DNA of 64,000 nt from Puia dinghuensis (lineage in GTDB: Bacteria > Bacteroidota > Bacteroidia > Chitinophagales > Chitinophagaceae), in assembly GCF_014642875.1 (NCBI RefSeq), contig NZ_BMJC01000003.1, forward strand, positions 744,001 through 808,000, written 5' to 3'. Within the stretch, counting starts at the first letter, position 1. Each line of letters begins with the position of its first letter. The notes below the pieces were generated by a model. That model searched no databases, was not told the origin of the DNA, and saw only the letters and a program-made list of their open reading frames with translations. The translations under genes were made by a program, and so were the position numbers. This document shows positions 53,733 through 62,440 of this stretch, piece by piece.

Positions 53733-56159
53733 ATGACCATCAGTTATAATTGGCTTTGTGATTACCTGCCCGTACAGATAGAACCCGAACGGCTTTCGAA
53801 AATATTGACCTCCATAGGACTGGAAGTAGAGCACCTCGAAGAATATGAATCGGTGAAAGGTGGCTTAAAGGGACTCGTCATCGGGGAAGTACTGGAATGC
53901 GCCCCCCACCCCAATGCGGATAAACTAAGGGTAACCCGGATAAATACCGGCGGTCCGGAGCCATTATCTATCGTCTGCGGGGCTTCCAACGTGGCTGCGG
54001 GCCAGAAGGTGATCGTGGCCCTGCCGGGCACGACCATCCATCCTATAAAAGGAGAGCCCATCACACTGAAAGTTGCCAGGATCAGGGGTGTGGAAAGCCA
54101 CGGAATGATCTGTGCCGAAGATGAAATAGGGTTGGGAGAAAGTCACGAAGGGATCATTGTCCTCCCCGCCGAGGCAAAGGTCGGGACGCCCGCGGCGGCC
54201 TGGTTTAAGCCCTATTCCGATCATGTGATAGAGATCGGGCTTACGCCCAATCACATGGATGCCATGAGCCATTGGGGTGTTGCGCGGGACGTTTGCGCCT
54301 GGCTTTCGCATCACGAGAATAAGGAATACCGGCCAAAACTGCCTTCGGTAAATACTTTTAAACCGGACAACAACAGCCTGCCGGTGGCCGTCAGCATTCT
54401 GAATACCCGGAGTTGCGGCCGCTATTCCGGCGTGACGATGAAGGGCATCACTATCCGGGAATCACCCCAGTGGATGAAGGACAAGCTAAAGGCCATCGGC
54501 GTCCGCAGCATCAACAATATCGTCGACATTACCAACTTTGTGCTGCATGAACTGGGACAGCCCCTTCATGCTTTTGACCTGGAGGCTATCAAAGGGAGGA
54601 AGATCATCGTCAAAAACATGCCGGAAGGCACACCCTTTGTGACCCTGGATGAGAAAGAAAGGAAATTGTCGGCGGAAGACCTTGTCATCTGCAATGCGGA
54701 AGAGGGAATGGCTATTGCGGGCGTCTTTGGCGGGCTGCATAGCGGCATCACCGACACCACCCGCGACATCTTCCTGGAAAGCGCCTGGTTCAACCCTACG
54801 GATATCCGCAAGACCTCCTTCCGCCATGGCCTCCGTACCGACGCCGCCACGCATTTTGAAAAGGGGATGGATATTTCCGGCACGGTAAATGCGCTAAAAA
54901 GGGCAGCCCTGCTGGTCAAAGAACTCGCAGGTGGCGAGATCGCTTCCGACATTGTAGATGTGTATCCGGACCCGGCAAATAAGGTGGAAGTATCGCTGAA
55001 ATACCATTACCTTAAGAAACTGAGCGGCAAGAACTATCATCCCGACGCCGTAAAGAATATCCTATCCGCTCTCGGATTTGAAATCATAAAGGAAGGCATC
55101 GACGTCATTCATGTAGCCGTGCCCTGGCATAAGCCGGATATCAGCCTGCCCGCCGACCTGGTGGAGGAGATCATGCGCATCGATGGCCTGGACAATATTG
55201 TTATCCCGGCCGCGATCACCATCTCGCCCTCTGTTGAGAACGACAGTTCCCAGGCATCCTGGAAATCAGCGGTAGCGCACTACCTGGTGGGACAGGGATT
55301 CAACGAGATCCTGACGAATTCGATCACCAACAGCGCATATTTCAGCGAACAGGAACTGGAGACGGCCGTAAAAATGATCAATAACCTCAGCGCAGAACTC
55401 GATATCCTGCGTCCTTCGCTGCTGGAGACCGGGCTCGAGTCTGTGGGCTATAACCTCAACCGGAAGAATGGCCAGGTGCGCTTCTTCGAGTTTGGCAAGA
55501 CTTACCGTACCGCGGGTGTGGGCGATTACCAGGAAACCAATCATCTCTGCCTCTACCTCACCGGGCCGGTACTGGAAGATTCGTGGAGAGGGAAAGGAAA
55601 GGAGGTTGACTTTTATTATGTGAAAGGGCTTTGTGAAAAGATCTTCCCCCTGCTGGGCCTTAACAAGCCTGACTGGTTAGCCTTCCAACATCCAAAGCTG
55701 CAGACGGCGCTGACGATCTTGCAGGATGGCCGGACGCTGCTGGAAGCAGGGTCGGTGAAGCCTGAACTGCTGAAAAAGTTTGATTGCCGGCAGGACGTCT
55801 ATTTTGCCGACTTCCGTTGGGATACCCTCCTGGAGCTGGCGCTGGCGAAGAAAATAGAATTTAAGGAGTTGCCGCGGCAGTTGCCGGTTTATCGCGATCT
55901 GGCGATGATAGTGGACCAGGGACTGCCCTTCGAGCAGGTGGAAAAGGCCATCCGGGGGGTGAAGCTGGATAAATTGCAGGAAGTAAAGCTTTTCGATATA
56001 TTTGAAAGTGAGAAGTTGGGCAAGGGGAAAAAGTCGCTGGCCGTCAGCTTTACTTTCCTTGATGAAGAAAAGACCTTGACGGATAAAGAGATCGACGGGA
56101 TGGTGGGTCGTATCATGGGTGTCCTGGAAAAAGAGGTCCAGGCCGAGATAAGGAAATGA
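53733..56159 (+). CDS. pheT: Phenylalanine-tRNA ligase beta subunit
   Basis: The 808-residue protein has the normal PheT length. It starts MTISYNWLCDYLPVQ, then the EMAP/tRNA-binding domain (VIGEVLECAPHPNADKLRV, SIVCGASNV), the B3/B4 editing domain (SCGRYSGVTMKGI, TNFVLHELGQPLHAFDL), B5, and a C-terminal FDX-ACB domain (PVYRDLAMIVD). It pairs with PheS to charge tRNA-Phe; pheS is not in the window. Its stop overlaps the coiled-coil gene by four bases. Confidence 0.96.
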   Translation: MTISYNWLCDYLPVQIEPERLSKILTSIGLEVEHLEEYESVKGGLKGLVIGEVLECAPHPNADKLRVTRINTGGPEPLSIVCGASNVAAGQKVIVALPGTTIHPIKGEPITLKVARIRGVESHGMICAEDEIGLGESHEGIIVLPAEAKVGTPAAAWFKPYSDHVIEIGLTPNHMDAMSHWGVARDVCAWLSHHENKEYRPKLPSVNTFKPDNNSLPVAVSILNTRSCGRYSGVTMKGITIRESPQWMKDKLKAIGVRSINNIVDITNFVLHELGQPLHAFDLEAIKGRKIIVKNMPEGTPFVTLDEKERKLSAEDLVICNAEEGMAIAGVFGGLHSGITDTTRDIFLESAWFNPTDIRKTSFRHGLRTDAATHFEKGMDISGTVNALKRAALLVKELAGGEIASDIVDVYPDPANKVEVSLKYHYLKKLSGKNYHPDAVKNILSALGFEIIKEGIDVIHVAVPWHKPDISLPADLVEEIMRIDGLDNIVIPAAITISPSVENDSSQASWKSAVAHYLVGQGFNEILTNSITNSAYFSEQELETAVKMINNLSAELDILRPSLLETGLESVGYNLNRKNGQVRFFEFGKTYRTAGVGDYQETNHLCLYLTGPVLEDSWRGKGKEVDFYYVKGLCEKIFPLLGLNKPDWLAFQHPKLQTALTILQDGRTLLEAGSVKPELLKKFDCRQDVYFADFRWDTLLELALAKKIEFKELPRQLPVYRDLAMIVDQGLPFEQVEKAIRGVKLDKLQEVKLFDIFESEKLGKGKKSLAVSFTFLDEEKTLTDKEIDGMVGRIMGVLEKEVQAEIRK

Positions 56160-56491
56160 GTATGAGCGAAGATACCAATAGTGCGGGCAAGCAGGGAGCA
56201 CCTGCGGGGGATGCAGAACTTCGGGTCAGGCGGATCCAGGAGAAGTTGCAACAATTGTTGCGACAGCGCGATCTCCTGCTGAAGGAGAATGGGCGGCTTA
56301 GGGAGGAGTTAAAACAGCTACAGCAGGACCATACTGATCAAGGGGCCAGATTGGAACAATTACAACAGCAGGTAGAGATACTAAGGGCGACAAAAGCGGC
56401 TATGAGTGAGGGGGAAAAAAGGGCATTAGAGAAACGTCTCGGCCAGTACATCCGGGAAATCGACCGGTGTATTGCAATGCTGGGTGAATGA
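56156..56491 (+). CDS. Small cytoplasmic coiled-coil protein between pheT and zapA
   Basis: The 111-residue protein has no signal peptide. Residues ~22-85 are continuous heptads rich in Gln, Leu, Arg and Glu (RIQEKLQQLLRQRDLLLKEN and following), followed by a short helical tail. The start overlaps pheT by four bases (ATGA); an ATG two codons later is possible. The size and coiled-coil nature recall ZapB-type division proteins, and zapA follows, but no homology is claimed. It is likely co-translated with pheT. Confidence 0.7.
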   Translation: MSMSEDTNSAGKQGAPAGDAELRVRRIQEKLQQLLRQRDLLLKENGRLREELKQLQQDHTDQGARLEQLQQQVEILRATKAAMSEGEKRALEKRLGQYIREIDRCIAMLGE

Positions 56492-56498
56492 TTACCGG

Positions 56499-56753
56499 TC
56501 AGACCCTTTTTACTAATCGCATTTTCATCTCATCCGCACCACGCGATACTTCAAGGGTGTAGACGCCATACGGCAGGTCGTTGAGGCCATTCCAGTCCAA
56601 TTCCTGCTGGTCGTTCTCCACCTCTGTTTCCAGAGCGCTGCAGACCAGGCCAGCATCATCTTTCAAGACGGCCTTCAATAGACATTTTTGTGGACGATCG
56701 ACCTGAATGGTAAGGTGGTCGATAAATACGGGGGACTTGACTTTTAAGAACAT
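56499..56753 (-). CDS. Small protein resembling a stand-alone type IX sorting-domain fold
   Basis: The 84-residue protein has no signal peptide or membrane segment. Its layout of short beta strands ending in LNDLPYGVYTLEVSRGADEM and KMRLVKRV closely resembles type A sorting domains, which end secreted Bacteroidota proteins with a L-x-x-L-x-x-G-x-Y-x-L pattern and a final basic strand. Here it stands alone without a cargo domain. Alternatives are a small cytoplasmic Ig-like protein or a relic. It lies between two plus-strand genes and is read in the opposite direction. Confidence 0.5.
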   Translation of the reverse strand: MFLKVKSPVFIDHLTIQVDRPQKCLLKAVLKDDAGLVCSALETEVENDQQELDWNGLNDLPYGVYTLEVSRGADEMKMRLVKRV

Positions 56754-56875
56754 GGCTTTTGTATTTTTTACATAGGGTATTGGTGAAAAGTTCTTTTTTT
56801 ATAAGGAATGGTTTGCGTAAAAGTCAGAAAAACCAGTTAACCTTTCCTTCCCGTCAAAATTTCTTGTGTACAAGG

Positions 56876-56884
56876 TGTGGATAA
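56876..56884 (-). promoter_or_regulatory. Perfect DnaA box upstream of zapA
   Basis: TGTGGATAA is the complement of the consensus TTATCCACA. It directly follows a CTTGT-GT-ACAAG dyad at 56863-56874 and lies 22 bases before the zapA ATG. It may be a single chance box. Confidence 0.35.
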
Positions 56885-56906
56885 ATATAAAACAAGTATT
56901 TCAACT

Positions 56907-57188
56907 ATGCAAGAGCTAATACCAATAAATGTTGTCATTGGCGACCGGACCTACCGGATCAAGATCGAACCCCGGGACGAGGAGGTCGTAAGAAAGACCC
57001 TGAAGCTTATCAATGACAAGATAATCGAGTACAAAACCCAGTTCGCAGGCCGGGATATGCAGGACTATATCGCCATGGTCGTCCTTTGGTATGCCACCCA
57101 GCCGGTAGAAGGAGGGGTACATGGTCTTAATCACACGGTGATGGATGCGCTTGTCCGCATGGAACAGCAGTTGGATAAGGTTTTATAG
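56907..57188 (+). CDS. zapA: Cell division protein ZapA
   Basis: The ATG at 56907 gives 93 residues, the usual size; an upstream GTG adds ten. The N-terminal beta-strand part (INVVIGDRTYRIKIEPRDEE) and C-terminal helix (NHTVMDALVRMEQQLDKVL) fit ZapA, which bundles FtsZ filaments at mid-cell. It lies between the small coiled-coil and orphan genes and rny, a region that is often conserved in this phylum. Confidence 0.82.
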   Translation: MQELIPINVVIGDRTYRIKIEPRDEEVVRKTLKLINDKIIEYKTQFAGRDMQDYIAMVVLWYATQPVEGGVHGLNHTVMDALVRMEQQLDKVL

Positions 57189-57241
57189 TGTGGAACATCC
57201 CATTATGGCGTTGTTTTACTATCTTCGCCAACTAACACAAA

Positions 57242-57276
57242 AACGAACCGATGGTTCGTTGAATTTCCATTTTTTA
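57242..57276 (+). terminator. Hairpin between zapA and rny
   Basis: The stem AACGAACC / GGTTCGTT with loop GAT is followed by a T-rich stretch (CCATTTTTTAT). It could end the zapA transcript or attenuate into rny. Confidence 0.6.
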
Positions 57277-57335
57277 TACAATCATGAAAATCAATATGAA
57301 TTATGTGATTGTGAACGTTTTAAACTCATTATTCA

Positions 57336-58901
57336 ATGACAGAAACAGTTATTGTAGTTATAGTAGGGGTCGCCGCTTTAGTGGTGGGGATCATCGCCGG
57401 TAAATTCCTTTTTGCTAAGAACGTCCAGGGAAAGGTAGAAGAAGCTGAGCGACAGGCAAAAAAGGTCGTAGCTGATGCTCAGACGGCCGCCGAGAACCTG
57501 AAGAAGGAGAAATTGCTGGAAGCAAAGGAAAAATTTGTACAGCTGAAGGCCGAACACGACAAAGAGGTGCTGGAAAAGAACAAGCGGGTGAATGACACAG
57601 AGTCCCGGATCAAACAGAAAGAGCAGAGTATCAATCAGAAAATAGAGAACCTCGACAAGCAGGCAAAGGACAACGAAGCCATCAAAGAGAACCTCAACCG
57701 CCAGATAGAAGTCGTCAACCTGAAGCGTACCGAACTGGAAAAGCACCAGGAAGAGCATATCCGCCGCCTGGAAAAGATAGCCGGCCTGACGGCCGAAGAA
57801 GCCAAGGCGCAATTGGTGGAAAGCCTGCGCCAGGAGGCTCAGAGCAGGGCGCTGGCGCTGCAGCAGGAGATCATCGACGACGCCAAGCAGAAAGCAAATA
57901 AAGAAGCCCGCAAGATCATCATTCAGAGTATACAACGGACGGCTGCCGAACAGGCTATCGAAAACTCCATCACCGTCTTCAACCTGGAAAGTGATGAGAT
58001 CAAGGGCCAGATCATCGGCCGTGAGGGTCGTAATATCCGGGCTATCGAAGCCGCCACAGGGGTAGACCTCATCGTGGACGATACTCCGGAAGCCATCGTA
58101 CTGTCTTCCTTCGACCCGCTGCGAAGGGAAATCGCCCGGCTTTCGTTGCAACGACTGGTGTCGGACGGCCGGATCCACCCCGCCCGCATCGAAGAGATAG
58201 TGGATAAGACACGGAAACAGATCGAAGAGCAGGTGATGGAAATCGGCGAACGCACCGTCATCGAATTAGGCATACACGGACTGCATAAGGAGCTGGTGCG
58301 CATTGTAGGTAAGATGCGCTTCCGTTCGTCTTATGGCCAGAACCTGCTGATGCATAGCCGGGAAGTGGCCAACCTCTGTGGTATTATGGCCGCCGAACTC
58401 GGGATGAACCCCAAATTGGCAAAGCGGGCGGGATTGTTGCACGATATCGGCAAGGTTCCGGACGAGGAAACAGAATTAAGCCATGCCCTGCTGGGGATGA
58501 AGCTGGCGGAGAAATACGGTGAAAATCCGGCCGTTGTCAATGCGATCGGCGCTCACCATGATGAGGTGGAAATGCAATATGTCATTGCTCCCATTATCCA
58601 GGCCTGTGACGCCATCAGCGGCGCCCGCCCCGGTGCCCGGCGGGAGATCATGCAGCAATACCTCCAGCGTATAAAAGACCTTGAAAACCTCGCCCTTGGT
58701 TATCCCGGGGTCGAAAAAGCCTACGCCATCCAGGCGGGGCGGGAGCTCCGGGTCATCGTGGAAGCCGATAAGGTGACGGATGTGGATAGCGATAAGCTGA
58801 GCTTTGAGATCGCCCAGAAGATACAGACCGAAATGACCTATCCCGGCCAGATCAAGGTAACGGTGATCAGGGAAAAACGGGCTGTAAACGTAGCCAGATA
58901 A
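57336..58901 (+). CDS. rny: Ribonuclease Y
   Basis: The 521-residue protein begins with a membrane helix ([18 protein letters not shown]), then a long coiled coil (~30-200). A KH domain follows ([20 protein letters not shown]), then the HD domain with [12 protein letters not shown] and a downstream GAHHDEVEM. This is the full Rny arrangement. Rny is a membrane-anchored endoribonuclease that starts mRNA decay. No anomalies were seen. Confidence 0.95.
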   Translation: MTETVIVVIVGVAALVVGIIAGKFLFAKNVQGKVEEAERQAKKVVADAQTAAENLKKEKLLEAKEKFVQLKAEHDKEVLEKNKRVNDTESRIKQKEQSINQKIENLDKQAKDNEAIKENLNRQIEVVNLKRTELEKHQEEHIRRLEKIAGLTAEEAKAQLVESLRQEAQSRALALQQEIIDDAKQKANKEARKIIIQSIQRTAAEQAIENSITVFNLESDEIKGQIIGREGRNIRAIEAATGVDLIVDDTPEAIVLSSFDPLRREIARLSLQRLVSDGRIHPARIEEIVDKTRKQIEEQVMEIGERTVIELGIHGLHKELVRIVGKMRFRSSYGQNLLMHSREVANLCGIMAAELGMNPKLAKRAGLLHDIGKVPDEETELSHALLGMKLAEKYGENPAVVNAIGAHHDEVEMQYVIAPIIQACDAISGARPGARREIMQQYLQRIKDLENLALGYPGVEKAYAIQAGRELRVIVEADKVTDVDSDKLSFEIAQKIQTEMTYPGQIKVTVIREKRAVNVAR

Positions 58902-58903
58902 TA

Positions 58904-58935
58904 TTTGGTGTATTACCGAATAAAACATACCTTTG
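58904..58935 (+). promoter_or_regulatory. Bacteroidota-type promoter of rplS
   Basis: A -33 element TTTG at 58904-58907 and a -7 element TACCTTTG at 58928-58935 have 20-base spacing, an excellent match to the group consensus. It lies just downstream of the rny stop, and the ATG of rplS follows 21 bases after the -7 box. Confidence 0.7.
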
Positions 58936-58956
58936 CCATCCTTAAAAAAGAATGTT

Positions 58957-59316
58957 ATGAACGCTGCTGTAGCTTTTGTACACGACCAACTGACGGGAAA
59001 AAGAGAGTTTCCGAAGTTTAAAGCCGGTGATAATATTACCGTCAACTATAAGATCATCGAAGGAAACAAGGAGCGTATCCAGAGTTTCAAAGGTGACGTG
59101 ATCAAGCGTCAGGGTACAGGCCACACAGCCACTTTTACCGTCCGTAAGATCTCCGACGGTGTAGGTGTAGAAAGAACTTTCCCCCTGTTTTCCCCTAATA
59201 TCGAGTCGGTCGAACTGAACAAAGTGGGCCGCGTCCGCCGGGCAAAGCTGTACTTCCAGCGCAGCCGGAGCGGTAAGAGCGCTCGTATCAAGGAAAAGAG
59301 AATGGCAACAGAATAA
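58957..59316 (+). CDS. rplS: 50S ribosomal protein L19
   Basis: The ATG at 58957 gives 119 residues; codons upstream of it in the frame are not conserved. The protein shows the L19 pattern: [49 protein letters not shown] and [20 protein letters not shown]. It sits at the interface of the ribosomal subunits. It has its own promoter and a following terminator. Confidence 0.96.
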   Translation: MNAAVAFVHDQLTGKREFPKFKAGDNITVNYKIIEGNKERIQSFKGDVIKRQGTGHTATFTVRKISDGVGVERTFPLFSPNIESVELNKVGRVRRAKLYFQRSRSGKSARIKEKRMATE

Positions 59317-59340
59317 GAGGCTACAACAGGATATTAACAA

Positions 59341-59366
59341 AAAGGACCGTGAATCACGGTCCTTTT
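59341..59366 (+). terminator. Rho-independent terminator of rplS
   Basis: The stem GGACCGTG / CACGGTCC with loop AAT, extended by flanking AAA / TTT, ends in a T-run. It lies 28 bases after the rplS stop. Confidence 0.85.
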
Positions 59367-59413
59367 CTATTGGAATATGCTAACTTCGCAGTTCAATCTT
59401 AAAGACTTTGATT

Positions 59414-59680
59414 ATGACAACATTTATGAATGGCATCTACCTCATCTCGATGCCCGGTGGCAGTGAGTGGGTATTGATCATCCTGGCCGTTCTTGTATTG
59501 TTTGGCGGACGCAAGATCCCCGAATTCATGCGTGGACTCGGAAAAGGCATCCGGGAATTCAATGATGCCAAAAATAATGTGAAGGACGAACTGGAGAAAG
59601 GTATGCAAGAAAAAGATACCAGGCCTACCAGCAGCACAACAACAACCACTGTCAGCAGCAACACGCCTCCCCAGCAATAA
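59414..59680 (+). CDS. tatA: Sec-independent protein translocase TatA/E component
   Basis: The ATG at 59414 gives 88 residues; a TTG two codons earlier also exists. It has one membrane helix (SEWVLIILAVLVLFGG) followed by the Phe-Gly-Gly-hinged amphipathic helix (GGRKIPEFMRGLGKGIREF) and a Thr/Ser-rich tail. This is the TatA/E type that forms the pore of the twin-arginine export system. No TatC is in the window. A TAACTTCG -7-like box is at 59381-59388. Confidence 0.85.
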   Translation: MTTFMNGIYLISMPGGSEWVLIILAVLVLFGGRKIPEFMRGLGKGIREFNDAKNNVKDELEKGMQEKDTRPTSSTTTTTVSSNTPPQQ

Positions 59681-59695
59681 ATCCTCTGACGCCGG

Positions 59696-61117
59696 CTGTT
59701 TACTTTTCACTCCATACAAGACTATCATAAAGCCTTAAGGGATGGGACTGCTTCCTGCGAAGAAGCAGTCCTTCATTATTTAATGGCCATAGAGCAACAG
59801 CAGCCGCTGAACGCCTACATCCGCGTGTACAGCAAGGAAGCGCTTGCAAAAGCCCGGCTACTGGATCAACAGCGAAAGGAAGGCAAGCCCATGGGAAAGC
59901 TGCATGGTGTCGTCATCGGGTTGAAAGACGTCATAGCCTATAAAGACCACCCCCTCACGGCCGCCTCACATATCCTGCAGGATTATGTCTCCATCTACAA
60001 TGCCACGGCGGTAGACAAAATGTTAGCGGAAGAAGCGATCCTCATCGGCCATCTCAACTGCGACGAGTTCGCCATGGGGTCGAGCAATGAGAACTCCGCC
60101 TACGGGAAGGTGCTCAATGCCCGTTGTAACAGCCGGGTGCCGGGAGGTTCTTCCGGCGGCAGCGCCGTGGCTGTCCAGGCAGGGCTTTGTATGGTCAGCC
60201 TTGGGAGTGATACGGGAGGCTCGGTTCGCCAGCCGGCAGATTTCTGTGGAATCCTGGGTTTAAAGCCCACCTATGGGCGGGTTTCCCGTTATGGGCTTAT
60301 AGCCTATGCCTCTTCCTTCGACCAGATAGGCATTTTCGCCCATACCATAGGCGATGTCGCCCTGCTCCTGGAAGTTATTGCAGGGGTGGATGAATTTGAC
60401 AGTACGGTGAAAAAAGAGAAGGCGCCGGTCTGGAAAGAAGCCCCCGATCAGAAATACCGCATTGCTTATTTCAAAGAAGCGCTCGATCACCCGGGCCTGG
60501 ACCCCGAGATCAGGGAGGCGATACTCACACGGACAGAACAATGGCGGCAGGCTGGTCATACAATAGAAGCCATTGATTTTGAACTACTAGGCTACATTGT
60601 TCCCGCCTATTATGTCCTCACCACCGCGGAAGCCTCTTCCAATCTTGCCCGGTTTGATGGCGTCCGCTACGGCTACCGGACAAAAGACAAAGACCTGGAA
60701 TTAACAGAGTTTTATAAGCGCACCCGGAGCGAGGGCTTCGGGCGGGAAGTGAAACGGCGTATCTTATTGGGAACCTTCGTTTTGAGCGCAGGATATTATG
60801 ACGCCTATTTTACAAAGGCGCAACAGGTGAGACAGTTATTGGTAGAACGTACCAATCTGATCTTCAAGAATTTCGATATTATCATCCTTCCTACAGCCCC
60901 CACTACGGCCTGGCGCATCGGCGAGAAGATGGATGACCCGATAGCCATGTATCTCGCTGATATCTATACAGTTTACGCAAATCTCACCGGAATTCCCGGG
61001 ATTTCCATACCACTATTCGGCCATACAAATGGCATGCCTTTTGGAGTGCAGGCTATGACAAGTCATTTCAATGAGGTATCTTTGCTTCAATTCTCGCATC
61101 AGATGATGCAACAATAA
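59696..61117 (+). CDS. gatA: Glu-tRNA(Gln)/Asp-tRNA(Asn) amidotransferase subunit A, apparent CTG start
   Basis: The family N-terminus is encoded upstream of the first ATG (59783): CTG at 59696 opens the frame and yields (M/L)FTFHSIQDYHKALRDG..., giving 473 residues. No ATG, GTG or TTG lies in that frame between the stop at 59687-59689 and 59783. With this start the Ser-cisSer-Lys triad falls at Lys77, Ser152/153 and Ser176 (GLKDV, GGSSGG, DTGGS), close to the known 79/154/178 numbering of characterised GatA. The enzyme transamidates misacylated tRNAs in complex with GatB/C. It follows tatA by 15 bases. A 10-bp inverted repeat lies inside the N-terminal codons (59745-59771). A sequencing error or ATG loss is possible. 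Confidence 0.85.
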   Translation: MFTFHSIQDYHKALRDGTASCEEAVLHYLMAIEQQQPLNAYIRVYSKEALAKARLLDQQRKEGKPMGKLHGVVIGLKDVIAYKDHPLTAASHILQDYVSIYNATAVDKMLAEEAILIGHLNCDEFAMGSSNENSAYGKVLNARCNSRVPGGSSGGSAVAVQAGLCMVSLGSDTGGSVRQPADFCGILGLKPTYGRVSRYGLIAYASSFDQIGIFAHTIGDVALLLEVIAGVDEFDSTVKKEKAPVWKEAPDQKYRIAYFKEALDHPGLDPEIREAILTRTEQWRQAGHTIEAIDFELLGYIVPAYYVLTTAEASSNLARFDGVRYGYRTKDKDLELTEFYKRTRSEGFGREVKRRILLGTFVLSAGYYDAYFTKAQQVRQLLVERTNLIFKNFDIIILPTAPTTAWRIGEKMDDPIAMYLADIYTVYANLTGIPGISIPLFGHTNGMPFGVQAMTSHFNEVSLLQFSHQMMQQ

Positions 61118-61282
61118 AGTCCTACGAAAATCCTACTCTATGTGGCTGAGAGATGTGAAGCTGATTGACTTTTCCTTTTTTGGTTGATGGCTACGTTGCA
61201 ATCTCCCAGTGTTATTCCGCTCCTATGAAAGATTGTAGACGCCGATAATGGCTGTTTACTATCTTTAAAAGTTGGACAAAAA
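61118..61282. other. Intergenic region between gatA and the lytic transglycosylase gene
   Basis: About 165 bases. No hairpin with a T-run and no RNA gene was recognised. A weak AT-rich block lies near 61160-61190. Confidence 0.3.
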
Positions 61283-62350
61283 ATGTACAACAAAAGGCTT
61301 TTATTGTTGGGCGTGACCATCATCGGTTCGGGATGGGTATACCCTACAAATGTTGACACGAACCTTATCGTCAAGGGGGGTGTTCCCTCAGCAAATAACT
61401 CTCTGGTTACCAATTCCCAATCAGAAAATACGGTCTTCCAGACCCTCTTTACCGCTACTTCCGTCGGAGGGACCAATGGCGTGCGCCTCAACCCAAAAGC
61501 GCTGTCCTTTATCCAGGACTACATGAAAGAAAACTGGGAAGAGCTGCAAAGCGTCCGCAGCTATGGCAAACCCTATTTCAACCTCATCGAATCAGTGCTC
61601 GTCCGGTATGGCCTTCCCAGGGAGCTAAAATACCTGGCAGTGGTGGAGTCCAACCTTAAGTCCTCCGCCGTCTCCAAAGTGGGCGCCAAAGGCCCCTGGC
61701 AACTGATGCCGCAAACGGCCCGCGACCTGGGATTGAAAGTTAACCAGAACGTGGACGAACGGAAGAATTACTACAAAAGCACCGTGGCCGCCGCCGCTTA
61801 TCTGCGCGACCTGTACAACGAACTGGGTGACTGGCTCCTGGTGATCGCCGCCTATAACACGGGCACGGTCAACGTCTACCGCGCCATCCATCGCAGCGGG
61901 AGCCGCAATTTCTGGGACCTGCAGAGCTACCTCCCTACCGAATCCCGGAATCACGTAAAGAAGTTCATCGGCACCCAATACATGTTCGAAGGACAGGGTA
62001 GCGTGACGACACTGACCAAAGCAGAGGCCATCGAACAACTGTCGGGTTCGGCCATGTATGTCTTCTACCGCAACCTCAGCGCCCAGGAGCTGACCAACTC
62101 CCGGACCATCGCCGTTTCGGGAAAATACCACTCCTCGGTGATCGCCAAATATATCCTGATGGACAAGGCCGGTTTCGACCGCTATAACCCGGATTTCGAC
62201 AAGATCATGGCCAGCGCCAACAACAGCTATGATCTTAAGCTGCCCACCGATAAAATGGATCTCTTCCTATCCAACAAGTACGAGATCCTCAACGAGTCGG
62301 TGCAGCTGCTGTCGGAGAACGATACGACCGAAAGCGTCGCCGTCAAATAA
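61283..62350 (+). CDS. Lytic transglycosylase (MltD-like, GH23)
   Basis: The 355-residue protein has a hydrophobic N-terminal leader. The SLT domain starts near residue 95 (YFNLIESVLVRYGLPRELKYLAVVESNL) with catalytic Glu122. AKGPWQLMPQTARDLGL, then AAAAYLRDLY and VIAAYNTGTVNVYRA follow. It cleaves murein glycan strands in the periplasm. LysM repeats usual in MltD are absent, so it is the short form. It converges with pabB. Confidence 0.88.
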   Translation: MYNKRLLLLGVTIIGSGWVYPTNVDTNLIVKGGVPSANNSLVTNSQSENTVFQTLFTATSVGGTNGVRLNPKALSFIQDYMKENWEELQSVRSYGKPYFNLIESVLVRYGLPRELKYLAVVESNLKSSAVSKVGAKGPWQLMPQTARDLGLKVNQNVDERKNYYKSTVAAAAYLRDLYNELGDWLLVIAAYNTGTVNVYRAIHRSGSRNFWDLQSYLPTESRNHVKKFIGTQYMFEGQGSVTTLTKAEAIEQLSGSAMYVFYRNLSAQELTNSRTIAVSGKYHSSVIAKYILMDKAGFDRYNPDFDKIMASANNSYDLKLPTDKMDLFLSNKYEILNESVQLLSENDTTESVAVK

Positions 62351-62353
62351 CCA

Positions 62354-62384
62354 AAGCCGCGGTAGCGGCTTGTCCGCAAGGACA
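62354..62384. terminator. Hairpins downstream of the lytic transglycosylase gene
   Basis: Two small stems lie next to each other: AAGCCGC / GCGGCTT (loop GGTA) and TGTCC / GGACA (loop GCAA). Neither has a T-run. They may help end convergent transcripts. Confidence 0.4.
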
Positions 62385-62397
62385 GACATTAGCGCTT

Positions 62398-62440
62398 GTG
62401 CCGGGAATGCGCTATTTTTCCCCGAGCGCATTCCCGGCAC
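62398..62440. repeat. 16-bp perfect inverted repeat overlapping the pabB stop codon
   Basis: Arms 62398-62413 and 62425-62440 are exact inverted copies with an 11-base loop. On the minus strand the first arm encodes the last residues of the pabB product, and the stop codon lies at the loop/second-arm junction. No T-run follows. It may act as a terminator or mRNA end-protector. Confidence 0.75.

Noticed and set aside
59745-59783. Terminator between tatA and gatA
   Set aside because: The 10-bp stem lies within codons that match the conserved GatA N-terminus, so it is probably coding. It may still have an attenuating effect.
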